From positions 900,743 to 964,742 of the forward strand of contig NZ_GG770554.1 in NCBI RefSeq assembly GCF_000164135.1: a stretch of 64,000 nt of DNA, read 5' to 3'. The notes beneath the pieces were generated by a model, which was not told the DNA's origin, ran no database searches, and saw only the letters and a program-made list of their open reading frames with translations. The translations under genes and the position numbers were made by a program. The DNA is from Mycobacterium parascrofulaceum ATCC BAA-614 (GTDB lineage: Bacteria; Actinomycetota; Actinomycetes; Mycobacteriales; Mycobacteriaceae). Numbering within the stretch: position 1 is the first letter of the stretch; each line of letters begins with the position of its first letter. Below, in pieces: positions 8,137 to 17,576 of this stretch.

Positions 8137-10251
8137 TCACAATCCCTCCGGTCCGTTCGGTGGCCTACGGAGCAGCGTCGTTCGTGACTCGAGCGGTATC
8201 AGTGGCATGTTGATCACATGCGCGACCGCCCGCGCCGGGTCGATACGAACGTAATTGGCTTGCCCCCACTGGAATTCCTGCCCCGTGATTTCGTCGCGCA
8301 CCCAAAATCGCTCGTAGGGTTCCATACCCAATGCCGCCATATCCAAAAACAGGGTGGCCTCCTCGGCGCCGAACGCGTTGAGCGTCACCACCACCAACAC
8401 GCAGTCGCCGGTCGCCGGGTCGAACTTGCTGTAGGCCAACATCGCGTCGTTGTCCACCGCGTGGAAGTGGATGGTGCGCAACTGCTGCAGCGCGGGATGC
8501 AGACGGCGAATCTCGTTGAGGCGCGCGATGAACGGCTCGAGCGACCGGCCCTCGGCCAGCGCGCCGGCGAAGTCGCGGGGCCGCAGTTCGTACTTCTCCG
8601 AGTCCAGGTACTCCTCGCTGCCCTCACGCACGGCGCGGTGCTCGAAGAGCTCGTAGCCCGAGTACACGCCCCACGCCGGGCCCATGGTTGCCGCCAGCAC
8701 CGCGCGGATGGCGAACATGCCCGGGCCGTTGTGCTGCAGGATCGCGTGCAAGATGTCGGGGGTGTTCACGAACAGGTTGGGCCGCCTGAAGTCGGCTGCG
8801 GCGGCGATGGCCGCGCCGAATTCGGTGAGCTCCTGCTTGGCGGTGCGCCAGGTGAAGTAGCTGTAGGACTGGGTGAACCCGAGCTTGGCCAGCCCGTACT
8901 GCCTGGCCGGCGGCGTGAAGGCCTCGGACAGGAAGAGCACGTCGGGGTCGATTCCCTTGGCCTGCGCGATCAACCACGCCCAAAAGTTCGGCGGCTTGGT
9001 GTGCGGGTTGTCGACCCGAAAGAACTTGACGCCGTGGTCCATCCAGTGCCGCACGACGCGCAGCACCTCGTCGTAGAGGCCCGCCGGATCATTGTCGAAG
9101 TTCAGCGGATAGATGTCCTGGTATTTCTTCGGCGGGTTCTCCGCGTAGGCGATCGTCCCGTCGGGCAGCTCGGTGAACCACTCGCGGTGCTCCCGCGCCC
9201 ACGGGTGGTCCGGCGCGCATTGCAGCGCCAGGTCGAGCGCCACCTCCATGCCCAGCTCGCGCGCCGCGGCGACGAAGGCGTCGAAGTCCTCGATGGTCCC
9301 GAGCTGCGGGTGGATGGCGTCGTGGCCGCCCTCGTCGCTGCCGATGGCCCACGGGGAACCCACATCTCCGGGCGCCGCGGTCGGAGAGTTGTTGCGGCCC
9401 TTGCGATGTATCTTGCCGATCGGGTGGATCGGCGGCAGGTACACGACATCGAATCCCATTGCCGCGATGCGGGGAAGCTGGGCGGCCGCCGTGGCGAACG
9501 TGCCGTGCACGGGTTTGCCGTCGGCGTCCCACCCTCCGGTCGAGCGGGGGAACATCTCGTACCACGAGCCGAAGCGGGCCAGCGGCCGGTCGACCCAAAC
9601 CCCGAATTGGTCGCCGCGGGTGACCAGGTCGCGCAACGGATACTCGGCCAGGATTTCGTTGATTTCCGGCGCCAGGGCCAACGCGGTGCGGGTGACCGGG
9701 TCGCCCGGGTTCCGCAACGCGGCGGCGGCCGCCAGCAGCGGATCGCGCCGCGCGCGCGGCACGCCCGTCGCGGCGCGCTCCAACAGCGCGGCGCCGACCA
9801 AGAGGTCGTTGGACAGCTCGGTCTCGCCTTGCCCCGCCTCGAGCTTGGCCACGAGCCCGTGCCGCCAGGACTCGATGGGGTCGCCCCAGCCGTCCACCCG
9901 GAAGGTCCACAGGCCGACGCGGTCGGGTGTGAATTGCCCGTGGAAGACGTAGGGCTCGACGCCCACCGTCATCGGCAGCAGCAGCGGCTTGACCCGTTGC
10001 TGGTCCACGCCTCCGTCGACCTCGGCGGCGGGCCTCGCGGGCGCCTGAACCGCCTTGATCCGGCGGGTTTCCGTCACCTGCGGATAGCGCGGCCCGAGAT
10101 AGCGCACGACCAGAGTCGCCGCGACGGCCTCGTGGCCTTCCCGCCACACCGCCGCGCTGACCGGGATGGCCTCACCGACCACGGCCTTGGCGGGATACGC
10201 GCCGCAGGAGACGACGGGTTGGACGTTATCGATCTCGACACGACCAGGCAC
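8137..10251 (-). CDS. glgE: Alpha-1,4-glucan:maltose-1-phosphate maltosyltransferase
   Basis: A 704-residue GH13_3 enzyme. It transfers maltosyl units from maltose-1-phosphate to the non-reducing end of an alpha-glucan; in M. tuberculosis its loss causes lethal build-up of maltose-1-phosphate. An N-terminal ~200-residue beta/helical part is followed by the barrel. Nucleophile D414 (FFRVDNPH) and acid/base E443 (FLSEAF) are each 20 residues later than the D394/E423 described for Streptomyces GlgE, consistent with the longer N-terminus. It is the first gene of the glgE-glgB operon and is divergent from glgP across a 343-bp region. Confidence 0.97.
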   Translation of the reverse strand: MPGRVEIDNVQPVVSCGAYPAKAVVGEAIPVSAAVWREGHEAVAATLVVRYLGPRYPQVTETRRIKAVQAPARPAAEVDGGVDQQRVKPLLLPMTVGVEPYVFHGQFTPDRVGLWTFRVDGWGDPIESWRHGLVAKLEAGQGETELSNDLLVGAALLERAATGVPRARRDPLLAAAAALRNPGDPVTRTALALAPEINEILAEYPLRDLVTRGDQFGVWVDRPLARFGSWYEMFPRSTGGWDADGKPVHGTFATAAAQLPRIAAMGFDVVYLPPIHPIGKIHRKGRNNSPTAAPGDVGSPWAIGSDEGGHDAIHPQLGTIEDFDAFVAAARELGMEVALDLALQCAPDHPWAREHREWFTELPDGTIAYAENPPKKYQDIYPLNFDNDPAGLYDEVLRVVRHWMDHGVKFFRVDNPHTKPPNFWAWLIAQAKGIDPDVLFLSEAFTPPARQYGLAKLGFTQSYSYFTWRTAKQELTEFGAAIAAAADFRRPNLFVNTPDILHAILQHNGPGMFAIRAVLAATMGPAWGVYSGYELFEHRAVREGSEEYLDSEKYELRPRDFAGALAEGRSLEPFIARLNEIRRLHPALQQLRTIHFHAVDNDAMLAYSKFDPATGDCVLVVVTLNAFGAEEATLFLDMAALGMEPYERFWVRDEITGQEFQWGQANYVRIDPARAVAHVINMPLIPLESRTTLLRRPPNGPEGL

Positions 10252-10263
10252 AACACTCCATCC

Positions 10264-10380
10264 GATTTGCCGGTTCCTCCTCGGCCCGCTTCGCGGACCG
10301 CATCGTCACCGACTGGTTCCGATTTCGCCGGTTCCTCCTCGGCCCGCTCCGCGCGGACTGCATCGTCGCCGGCTGGTTCC
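10264..10380. repeat. Two diverged ~57/60-bp tandem repeats in the glgE-glgP gap
   Basis: Copy 1 (10264-10320) and copy 2 (10321-10380) both contain CCGGTTCCTCCTCGGCCCGC near the start and CTGGTTCC at the end. They differ by a few substitutions and 3 extra bases in copy 2. They sit in the only gene-free stretch over 300 bp (10252-10594). The rest of that gap shows two GGRAACTTCC-like direct copies around 10435-10465 and the glgP promoter, and no reading frame of coding character. Confidence 0.7.
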
Positions 10381-10580
10381 GATTGTGTGCGGACAAACCG
10401 CGGCGTGCTCGGTCGCGGCATGCCTCTCGTCTGGCGAAACTTCCTGTCGTGGGGAACTTCCTCCGCGGGGAAGCACCGTTGCGGCCCCAATAACTAACCG
10501 ATACCCACCCTAGTGTCCGGTCACACCCTTGGCGGGAAAAGCGGTCTCCACCGCCGCCGTGCACGGGGCGAAATCCTCAG

Positions 10581-10586
10581 TAAGGT
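10581..10586 (+). promoter_or_regulatory. Putative -10 element of glgP
   Basis: TAAGGT lies eight bases before the GTG at 10595, so the transcript would have almost no leader. The AAGG at 10587 could alternatively act as a weak ribosome site. Confidence 0.35.
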
Positions 10587-10594
10587 AAGGACGC

Positions 10595-13240
10595 GTGAAA
10601 GCCCTCCGCCGCTTTACCGTCCGTGCTCACCTTCCCGAACGGCTGGCCGCGTTGGACCAGCTTTCGACCAACTTGCGATGGTCGTGGGACAAGCCGACCC
10701 AGGAGCTGTTCGCGACCGTCGACGCGGAGCTCTGGGAGCGGTGCGGCTCCGATCCGGTGGCGTTGCTGGGCGCGGTGAACCCGGCGCGACTCGACGAGTT
10801 GGCGCTCGACGAGGCGTTCCTCGGGCGGCTCGATCAGTTGGCCGCCGACCTGAACGACTACCTGAGCCGTCCGCTGTGGTACCAGCAGCAGCAGGCCGAC
10901 GGGCAGGCGATGCCCGCGGCCATCGCCTATTTCTCGATGGAGTTCGGCGTCGCAGAGGTGCTGCCGAACTACTCGGGTGGTTTGGGCATCCTCGCCGGGG
11001 ACCACCTGAAGTCGGCCTCCGATCTCGGGGTGCCGCTGGTGGCGGTGGGGCTGTACTACCGGTCCGGGTATTTCCGTCAGTCGCTGACCGCGGACGGCTG
11101 GCAAAACGAGATGTACCCGTCGCTGGACCCGCAGGGCCTGCCGCTGCGGCTCCTCACCGATGCCGCAGGCGACCCCGTCCTCGTCGAGCTGACGCTTCCC
11201 GACTCCGCCCAGCTGCACGCGCGAATCTGGGTCGCCCAGGTGGGCCGGGTCCCGCTGCTGCTGCTCGACTCCGACGTCCCCGAGAACGAGCACGACCTGC
11301 GCAACATCACCGACCGGCTGTACGGCGGTGACCAGGAACACCGGATGCGCCAGGAGCTGTTGGCCGGCATCGGCGGAGTGCGGGCGATCCGTGCGTTCAC
11401 CGCGATCGCAGGGCTGGCCGCGCCCGAGGTGTTCCACATGAACGAGGGGCACGCGGGGTTCCTCGGAGCCGAACGCATCCGTGAGTTGATGACCGATCCC
11501 GGACTGGACTTCGACACCGCGCTGGCCGTCGTGCGATCCAGCACCGTGTTCACCACCCACACTCCGGTGCCCGCCGGTATCGACCGGTTCCCGATCGACA
11601 TGGTGCGGCTCTACTTCGACGGGCACCTCGGGGACGACGCCGGGAAGAAGACCGAGAAGGCCGGTGGCAAGAGTGCGTCCGCGCTGTTGCCGGGCGTGCC
11701 GACCGCCCGCATCCTGGCGCTCGGCGCCGAGGACGACCCGACCAAATTCAACATGGCGCACATGGGGCTGCGGCTCGCGCAGCGGGCCAACGGCGTCTCG
11801 CTGCTGCACGGCGAGGTGAGCCGGGCCATGTTCAACGAGTTGTGGTCCGGGTTCGACGCGGACGAGGTGCCGATCGGATCGATCACCAACGGAGTTCACG
11901 CGCGCACCTGGGCGGCGCCGCAGTGGCTGCAGTTGGGGCGCGAGCTCGCCGGGTCGGACTCCTTCGGCGATCCCGGCGTCTGGCTGCGACTGAACCAGGT
12001 TGATGCGGGCCATCTCTGGTGGATCCGCTCGCAGCTGCGCTCGCTGTTGGTCGACGACGTCCGGCGCCGGTTGCGCAAGTCCTGGCTCGAACGCGGCGCG
12101 TCTGACGCCGAATTGAGCTGGATCGCAACGGCATTCGATCCCAACGTGCTCACCATCGGGTTCGCCCGCCGGGTCCCCACCTACAAGCGGCTGACGCTGA
12201 TGCTGCGCGACCCGGAGCGGCTCGAGCGTCTGCTGCTCGACGAGGACCGGCCGATTCAGCTGATCGTCGCCGGGAAATCCCATCCGGCCGACGACGGCGG
12301 CAAAGCGCTGATCCAACAGGTCGTGCGCTTCGCCGACAGGCCGGAGGTGCGCCACCGCATCGCGTTCCTGCCCGACTACGACATGTCCATGGCGCGCCTC
12401 TTGTACTGGGGTTGCGACGTCTGGCTCAACAACCCGCTGCGGCCCCTGGAGGCCTGCGGCACCTCCGGCATGAAGAGTGCGCTCAACGGCGGGCTGAACC
12501 TGTCCATCCGCGACGGCTGGTGGGACGAATGGTACGACGGCGAAAACGGTTGGGAGATACCGTCGGCCGACGGCGTGACCGACGAGGTCCGCCGCGACGA
12601 CCTGGAGGCCAGCGCGCTCTACGACCTGCTGGAGCTCGCGGTGGCACCCAAGTTCTACGAACGTGACGAACACGGGGTGCCGCCACGGTGGATCGAGATG
12701 GTGCGGCACACCTTGCAGACGCTCGGCCCGAAGGTGCTGGCTTCGCGCATGGTGCGCGATTACGTGCAGCAGTACTACATCCACGCGGCGCAGTCGCTGC
12801 GCAGGATCGCCGGGCCCGCCGAGGACGGTGCGGACGGCGGCCAGTTCGGCGCGGCGCGCGAGGTGGCCGCCTATCGCCGGCGCGCCGAGCAGGCATGGCC
12901 CACCATCACCATCACCGATGTCGACAGCACCGGCCTGCCGGACACCCCGGTGCTCGGCTCCAAGCTCACCCTGACCGCCACCGTGGCGCTGGACGGGCTC
13001 GCGCCCGACGAGGTCACGGTCCAAGCGGTGGTGGGGCGGGTGGACGCCAGCGACGCGCTGCTGGACCCCGTCACCGTCGAGATGTCCTACACCGGCACCG
13101 CCGAAGGCGGCAACCAGGTGTTCTCGACGACCCTGTCGTTACCGCTGGCGGGGCCGGTGGGGTACACGGTGCGCGTGCTGCCCCGTCACCCGCTGCTGGC
13201 TTCCGGCACCGAACTGGGCCTGGTCACCCTGGCCCGCTGA
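10595..13240 (+). CDS. glgP: Alpha-glucan (glycogen) phosphorylase
   Basis: An 881-residue GT35 phosphorylase of the actinobacterial/archaeal type with an N-terminal DUF3417 module (~1-110). It releases glucose-1-phosphate from alpha-1,4-glucan using pyridoxal phosphate. The PLP lysine lies in GTSGMKSALNG (~residue 630), followed by the conserved DGWWDEWYDGENGW stretch. HMNEGHAGF (~285) and VHARTW (~435) are further family motifs. The C-terminal ~90 residues form a beta-rich extension. It degrades the polymer that glgE/glgB build and is divergent from them, so the region between may set the balance. Its 3' end overlaps dinG by 17 bp tail to tail. Confidence 0.95.
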   Translation: MKALRRFTVRAHLPERLAALDQLSTNLRWSWDKPTQELFATVDAELWERCGSDPVALLGAVNPARLDELALDEAFLGRLDQLAADLNDYLSRPLWYQQQQADGQAMPAAIAYFSMEFGVAEVLPNYSGGLGILAGDHLKSASDLGVPLVAVGLYYRSGYFRQSLTADGWQNEMYPSLDPQGLPLRLLTDAAGDPVLVELTLPDSAQLHARIWVAQVGRVPLLLLDSDVPENEHDLRNITDRLYGGDQEHRMRQELLAGIGGVRAIRAFTAIAGLAAPEVFHMNEGHAGFLGAERIRELMTDPGLDFDTALAVVRSSTVFTTHTPVPAGIDRFPIDMVRLYFDGHLGDDAGKKTEKAGGKSASALLPGVPTARILALGAEDDPTKFNMAHMGLRLAQRANGVSLLHGEVSRAMFNELWSGFDADEVPIGSITNGVHARTWAAPQWLQLGRELAGSDSFGDPGVWLRLNQVDAGHLWWIRSQLRSLLVDDVRRRLRKSWLERGASDAELSWIATAFDPNVLTIGFARRVPTYKRLTLMLRDPERLERLLLDEDRPIQLIVAGKSHPADDGGKALIQQVVRFADRPEVRHRIAFLPDYDMSMARLLYWGCDVWLNNPLRPLEACGTSGMKSALNGGLNLSIRDGWWDEWYDGENGWEIPSADGVTDEVRRDDLEASALYDLLELAVAPKFYERDEHGVPPRWIEMVRHTLQTLGPKVLASRMVRDYVQQYYIHAAQSLRRIAGPAEDGADGGQFGAAREVAAYRRRAEQAWPTITITDVDSTGLPDTPVLGSKLTLTATVALDGLAPDEVTVQAVVGRVDASDALLDPVTVEMSYTGTAEGGNQVFSTTLSLPLAGPVGYTVRVLPRHPLLASGTELGLVTLAR

Positions 13241-15248
13241 CCTCGGCGGGCGGCACCTCCGACGCGGCGCGCAGCCGCTCGAGTGCGGCGCGAACCTGCG
13301 CCGCGTTGGTGGTCTGCCAGAAGGGCGGCAGCGAGGCGCTCAGGTAGCCGCCGTAGCCGGCGGTCACCATCCGCGAGTCCAGCACCGCGACCACTCCGCG
13401 GTCGGTGACGCGGCGCAACAGCCGGCCCGAGCCCTGCGCCAACAGCAACGCGGCGTGGCTGGCGGCGACGGCCATGAAGCCGTTGCCGCCGCGCGCGGCC
13501 ACCGAGCGTTGCCGCGCGCCCAGCAGCGGGTCGTCCGGTCGCGGGAACGGGATGCGATCGATGAGCACCAGGGACAGGGAGGGGCCGGGCACGTCAACGC
13601 CCTGCCACAGCGACAGGGTGCCGAACAGCGAGGTTTGCGGGTCGGCGCTGAACTGCTCGACCAGCGCGGAGGTGCTGTCGTCGCCCTGGCACAGCACCGG
13701 CGTCGACAACCGCTCGCGCATGGCCTCCGCCGCGGCCCGCGCGGCCCGCATCGACGAGAACAGCCCGAGGGTCCGCCCGCCCGCCGCGGTGATCAGCTCG
13801 GCGATCTCCGTCAGCTGCTCGGCCGAGCCGGTGCCGTCCCGGCCGGGTGGGGGCAGGTGGGCGGCCACGTAGAGGATTCCGGCCTTGGCGTGCTGGAAGG
13901 GGGAGCCGACGTCGACGCCGCGCCAGCGGACATCCTTGGGCTCCTGCCCGGCGCCGGGGGCGGTCAGGCCCCAGGCCGCCGCCATCGCGTCGAAGGAGCC
14001 GCCGATGGTCAGGGTCGCCGACGTCAACACCGTGGTGGAACGGGAGAACACCCGGTCGCGCAGCAGGCCCGCGACCGACAGCGGCGCCACCCGCAACACC
14101 GGGCGCATCGAGCCCCTGGTGTCCTCGTGGTCCAGCCATACCACCTCGGTGCGATCGGTGATCGCCGGGGCGAACGACGTCAGGACCCGCGAGGCCGTGT
14201 CGGAGATCTCGCTGAGTCCCGCCACCGCTTCGGCCCGGGCCGCGGCGGCCTTCGCGTCGCTGGTGGTGTCGATCGCCGAGCGCGCCGCGCTCGCCGCGTC
14301 CCGCAGGGCCGTCAGGTAGGTCGCGAGCTCCTCGTCGAGGCGGTCGATGCGGCCCGGGGTGCCGTCGTGGACGGCGGCGGCGAAGTTGGCCGACGCCGCC
14401 TCCAGGCGCTGGGTCAGTTCCGGATTCACCAACCGGGCGATCCGTCGGGCCGCCACGCCCAGGGCGGCGGGCGTCAGCTCGCCGGTGGCGACCGACGTCA
14501 CCCGGTCCACCAGCTCATGGGCCTCGTCCACCACCAGCAGCGCGTGCTCGGGCAACACCGCCGACTCGGCGACGGCGTCGATAGCGAGCAGGGCGTGGTT
14601 GGTGACCACTATGTCGGCCGCACCGGCCCGCCCGCGCGCCCGTTCGGAGAAGCACTCCGAGCCAAACGGGCAGCGCGCCACGCCGACGCATTCCCGCGCC
14701 GAAACGCTGACCTGGGACCAGGATCGATCCGGCACACCGGGTTTCAGGTCGTCGCGGTCACCGGATTCGGTCGTCGACGCCCAGGCGGTGAGCCGTTGGA
14801 CGTCGCGGCCCAACGCGGTGGCCGCCATGGGATCGAAGAGCTCTTCCTGGGGGCGACCGCCGTCGTCTTCATCGGCCTCGGCGCCGCCGTTGTGAATCTT
14901 GTTCAGGCACAGATAGTTTCGCCGTCCTTTGAGCAGCGCGAACTGCGGGCGGCGCGGGAGCGTGTCGGCGATCGAATCGATCAGCCTGGGCAGGTCGCGG
15001 TCGACCAGCTGCCGTTGCAACGCGATGGTGGCCGTGGAGACGACGACGGGTGAGTCGTCGTCGATGGCGCGCACGATCGCGGGCACCAGGTAGGCCAGCG
15101 ATTTGCCGGTGCCGGTGCCGGCCTGCACAACGAGATGCTCACCGGTTGCGAACGCCTGCGCGACGGCGTTGGCCATCTCGAGTTGGCCGCCGCGTTCACT
15201 GCCGCCCAGCGCGGCCACGGCGGTGGCCAGCAACCCGGGCACGGACAC
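13224..15248 (-). CDS. dinG: ATP-dependent DNA helicase, DinG/XPD family
   Basis: A 674-residue superfamily 2, 5'-3' helicase with Walker A QAGTGTGKS (43-50) and DEAH at 241-244. Four cysteines (C114, C187, C193, C199) are placed to hold the 4Fe-4S cluster of the XPD/DinG group. Helicase motif VI appears as QGSGRLLRR near the C-terminus. The family unwinds forked DNA, R-loops and G-quadruplexes. The GTG at 15248 is taken as the start; a start a few codons upstream is possible because the 34-bp gap from pncB has no clear ribosome site. It is probably co-transcribed with pncB and converges on glgP. Confidence 0.93.
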   Translation of the reverse strand: MSVPGLLATAVAALGGSERGGQLEMANAVAQAFATGEHLVVQAGTGTGKSLAYLVPAIVRAIDDDSPVVVSTATIALQRQLVDRDLPRLIDSIADTLPRRPQFALLKGRRNYLCLNKIHNGGAEADEDDGGRPQEELFDPMAATALGRDVQRLTAWASTTESGDRDDLKPGVPDRSWSQVSVSARECVGVARCPFGSECFSERARGRAGAADIVVTNHALLAIDAVAESAVLPEHALLVVDEAHELVDRVTSVATGELTPAALGVAARRIARLVNPELTQRLEAASANFAAAVHDGTPGRIDRLDEELATYLTALRDAASAARSAIDTTSDAKAAAARAEAVAGLSEISDTASRVLTSFAPAITDRTEVVWLDHEDTRGSMRPVLRVAPLSVAGLLRDRVFSRSTTVLTSATLTIGGSFDAMAAAWGLTAPGAGQEPKDVRWRGVDVGSPFQHAKAGILYVAAHLPPPGRDGTGSAEQLTEIAELITAAGGRTLGLFSSMRAARAAAEAMRERLSTPVLCQGDDSTSALVEQFSADPQTSLFGTLSLWQGVDVPGPSLSLVLIDRIPFPRPDDPLLGARQRSVAARGGNGFMAVAASHAALLLAQGSGRLLRRVTDRGVVAVLDSRMVTAGYGGYLSASLPPFWQTTNAAQVRAALERLRAASEVPPAEVSGPG

Positions 15249-15282
15249 TTCGGACGTGGCTACCCTCTTTTTCTCGGCGGTG

Positions 15283-16596
15283 CTAACGGCGGCCCGCGGG
15301 GATCAGCGTGGTTGGGATCGCCGGCTCACCCTGCGACAGGTTCAAACCCTCCCACGGCAGACTGCGCAGCCCGGAAGCTACCAGTTCCCGCGCCGCCGCC
15401 ACACTCGGTTTGGCCACCACGCCGCCGTCGCGCACGAGCGGGACCGTCAACGGTCGCGACGGTTCGGTGACCGGCGGTCGCCGGCCCGCGGGGTAGACCA
15501 GCTCCTCGGTGACGGTGCCCGACGCGCGCGTCAGGCGCAGCGCCTCCTTGCGCCCACCGCGGGATTCCTTGCGGCTGCTGCGCTTCTGGACCGGCATCCC
15601 GTCCACCTCGACCAGTTTGTAGACCATGTTCGCCGTCGGCGCGCCCGAACCCGTCACCAGCGACGTGCCGACGCCGTAACTGTCGACCGGCTCGGCGCCG
15701 AGGGCGGCGATGGAGAATTCGTCGAGGTCGCCGGAGACCACGATGCGCGTGCCGGTGGCTCCCAACCCGTCGAGCTGGTCGCGCACCTGCCGCGCCAGCA
15801 CCCCCAGCTCACCGGAGTCGATGCGGACCGCACCGAGCGCCTCCCCGGCGGCGGCCACGGCATTGGCCACGCCGGTCGTCACGTCGTAGGTGTCCACCAG
15901 CAGCGTGGTCTCGACGCCCAGCGCGTCCACCTGGGCGCGGAAGGCGGCCAGCTCGGTCACTTCGGCGGGCTCCCCGCTCGCGTGCAGCATGGTGAACGCG
16001 TGCGCGGAGGTGCCCTCCACCGGGATCCCGTACCGGCGCTGCGCTTCGAGGTTGGACGACGCGGCGAAGCCGGCGATATACGCGGCGCGCGCCGCGGCGA
16101 CCGCGGCGTGCTCGTGCGTCCTGCGCGATCCCATCTCGATCAGCGGACGGTCCCGTGCCGCGCTCACCATTCGCGCCGCCGCCGACGCGACCGCGGTGTC
16201 GTGATTGAAGATCGACAGCGCCAGCGTCTCGAGTACGACACATTCGGCGAACGTGCCGGTCACCGACAGCACGGGGGAGCCGGGGAAGTACAGCTCGCCT
16301 TCGGCGTAGCCGTCGATGTCGCCGCCGAACCGGAAATCGCGCAAGTAGCGCAACGTATCTGGGTCGAGGAACTGGGCCAGCGACTGGCACGCCTCGTCGT
16401 CGAAGCCGAACTGCGGCAACGCTTCGAGCAGTCGGCCCGTCCCGCAGACCACGCCGTAGCGGCGGCCCTCGGGGAGCCGGCGTGCGAACAATTCGAAGGT
16501 CGTCGGTCGATCGGCGGTGCCGTCGCGCAGCGCGGCGGCCAGCATCGTCAACTCGTACTTGTCGGTAAGCAGCCCAGTGACCACCGGGTCATTCAT
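15283..16596 (-). CDS. pncB: Nicotinate phosphoribosyltransferase
   Basis: A 437-residue enzyme matching PncB1 (Rv1330c). It converts nicotinate and PRPP to nicotinate mononucleotide in the Preiss-Handler NAD salvage route. The N-terminus LLTDKYELTM is the family hallmark, and the phospho-accepting His is probably in GTSAHAFTML (~residues 195-205). The barrel segments ending VRIDSGELGV and IVVSGDLDEF carry the PRPP site. Translation starts at the ATG at 16596, six bases after a minus-strand TACCGT. It is divergent from clpS with 67 bp between starts. Confidence 0.95.
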   Translation of the reverse strand: MNDPVVTGLLTDKYELTMLAAALRDGTADRPTTFELFARRLPEGRRYGVVCGTGRLLEALPQFGFDDEACQSLAQFLDPDTLRYLRDFRFGGDIDGYAEGELYFPGSPVLSVTGTFAECVVLETLALSIFNHDTAVASAAARMVSAARDRPLIEMGSRRTHEHAAVAAARAAYIAGFAASSNLEAQRRYGIPVEGTSAHAFTMLHASGEPAEVTELAAFRAQVDALGVETTLLVDTYDVTTGVANAVAAAGEALGAVRIDSGELGVLARQVRDQLDGLGATGTRIVVSGDLDEFSIAALGAEPVDSYGVGTSLVTGSGAPTANMVYKLVEVDGMPVQKRSSRKESRGGRKEALRLTRASGTVTEELVYPAGRRPPVTEPSRPLTVPLVRDGGVVAKPSVAAARELVASGLRSLPWEGLNLSQGEPAIPTTLIPAGRR

Positions 16597-16602
16597 TCCA
16601 TA

Positions 16603-16608
16603 ACGGTA
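16603..16608 (-). promoter_or_regulatory. Leaderless-type -10 element of pncB
   Basis: On the minus strand TACCGT is separated by six bases from the pncB ATG. Together with the clpS element on the other strand it forms a compact back-to-back promoter. Confidence 0.5.
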
Positions 16609-16650
16609 TCGGCTGCAGTCGGGGGCTCGGAAACCTCACCGTTCCCTCGG

Positions 16651-16656
16651 TATCGT
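16651..16656 (+). promoter_or_regulatory. Leaderless-type -10 element of clpS
   Basis: TATCGT is seven bases before the clpS ATG at 16664, and no Shine-Dalgarno sequence is seen. Confidence 0.5.
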
Positions 16657-16663
16657 GTAGAGC

Positions 16664-16969
16664 ATGGTTGTTATGTCAGCGCCCACTAAGCCGGGCACTA
16701 CAGGACAACGCGAGTCCGCTCCGGTAGACGCCACGGCGAGTCCCTGGGTCACCATCGTGTGGGACGACCCGGTCAACCTGATGACCTACGTGACATACGT
16801 GTTCCAAAAATTGTTCGGCTACAGCGAGCCGCACGCCACCAAGCTGATGTTGCAGGTGCACAACGAAGGCAGGGCGGTGGTGTCGGCCGGCAGCCGCGAG
16901 TCCATGGAAGTCGACGTGTCCAAGCTGCATGCCGCGGGTTTGTGGGCGACCATGCAGCAGGACCGGTGA
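16664..16969 (+). CDS. clpS: ATP-dependent Clp protease adaptor
   Basis: A 101-residue protein, the same length as Rv1331 and nearly identical to it as I recall it. ClpS binds N-degron substrates and docks on the N-domain of ClpC1, delivering them to ClpP1P2. The flexible N-terminal ~25 residues are followed by the core fold. The N-degron pocket signature [12 protein letters not shown] is at ~29-40, the FGYS helix at ~47-50, and the conserved C-terminal half ([10 protein letters not shown] through [11 protein letters not shown]) is complete. The next gene begins 25 bp later, in the Rv1331-1333 order. Confidence 0.96.
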   Translation: MVVMSAPTKPGTTGQRESAPVDATASPWVTIVWDDPVNLMTYVTYVFQKLFGYSEPHATKLMLQVHNEGRAVVSAGSRESMEVDVSKLHAAGLWATMQQDR

Positions 16970-16994
16970 TCTGCGAGGGCTTCGGCGATTAGCT

Positions 16995-17576
16995 GTGCGC
17001 AAATGGAAGCGCGTCGAGACCGCGGACGGTCCCCGTTTTCGGTCCGCATTGGCCGCGCACGAGGCGGCACTGCTGAAGAACCTCGCTACCGCCATGGTCG
17101 GGTTGCTCGACGAACGTGAATCTTCCTCGCCCGCAGACGAACTCGAAGAGATCACCGGCATAAAGACCGGGAACAGCGACGCGCCGAGGGATCCGACGCT
17201 GCGCCGGCTGTTGCCCGATTTCGTCCACCCCGACGACGATGACTCGGCGGGTTCCGACGTGGCCGACAGCCTCAACGCCGCGCTGCGCAGTCTGCACGAG
17301 CCCGAGATCATCGACGCCAAACGCCTTGCCGCGCAACGCTTGTTGAACACCGTTCCCGACGACGGCGGAAGGTTCGACCTGAACGAGGACGATGCCAACG
17401 CCTGGGTGGCCGCCGTCAACGACATTCGGCTGACGCTGGGTGTGATGCTCGAGGTCGGGCCGGAGGGCCCGGAACGCCTGCCCGACGACCACCCGCTGGC
17501 CATGCACTTCGACGTCTACCAGTGGCTGACCGTGTTGCAGGAATACCTGGTCTTGGTGCTGATGGGGCCGCGATGA
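16995..17576 (+). CDS. DUF2017 family protein (Rv1332 type)
   Basis: A 193-residue mostly helical, acidic protein of unknown function. DUF2017 is restricted to actinobacteria and commonly follows clpS, which suggests a link to regulated proteolysis but proves nothing. The N-terminus VRKWKRVE is followed by helical segments (ALAAHEAALLKNLATAMVGLLDER) and a conserved C-terminal WLTVLQEYLVLVLM hydrophobic helix. The start is the GTG at 16995, 25 bp after clpS. Its last codons overlap the start of the peptidase gene by 4 bases (ATGA), so the two are translationally coupled. Confidence 0.85.
   Translation: MRKWKRVETADGPRFRSALAAHEAALLKNLATAMVGLLDERESSSPADELEEITGIKTGNSDAPRDPTLRRLLPDFVHPDDDDSAGSDVADSLNAALRSLHEPEIIDAKRLAAQRLLNTVPDDGGRFDLNEDDANAWVAAVNDIRLTLGVMLEVGPEGPERLPDDHPLAMHFDVYQWLTVLQEYLVLVLMGPR

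Noticed and set aside
10435..10475. GGAACTTCC-like repeats and CTTCC-GGAAG dyad as a specific operator
   Set aside because: Short, imperfect and in a repeat-rich region; no known regulator matches.
5931..10497. Two plus-strand frames of about 760 residues opposite glgB and glgE
   Set aside because: They mirror the real GH13 genes and have composition typical of antisense frames (VRRH, QRV, repeated DRVD) with no recognisable domain.
10577..13024. 815-residue minus-strand frame opposite glgP
   Set aside because: Antisense shadow of glgP; no start signal and no motif.
13455..16689. Two frames of over 500 residues opposite dinG and pncB
   Set aside because: Shadows of well-supported genes.
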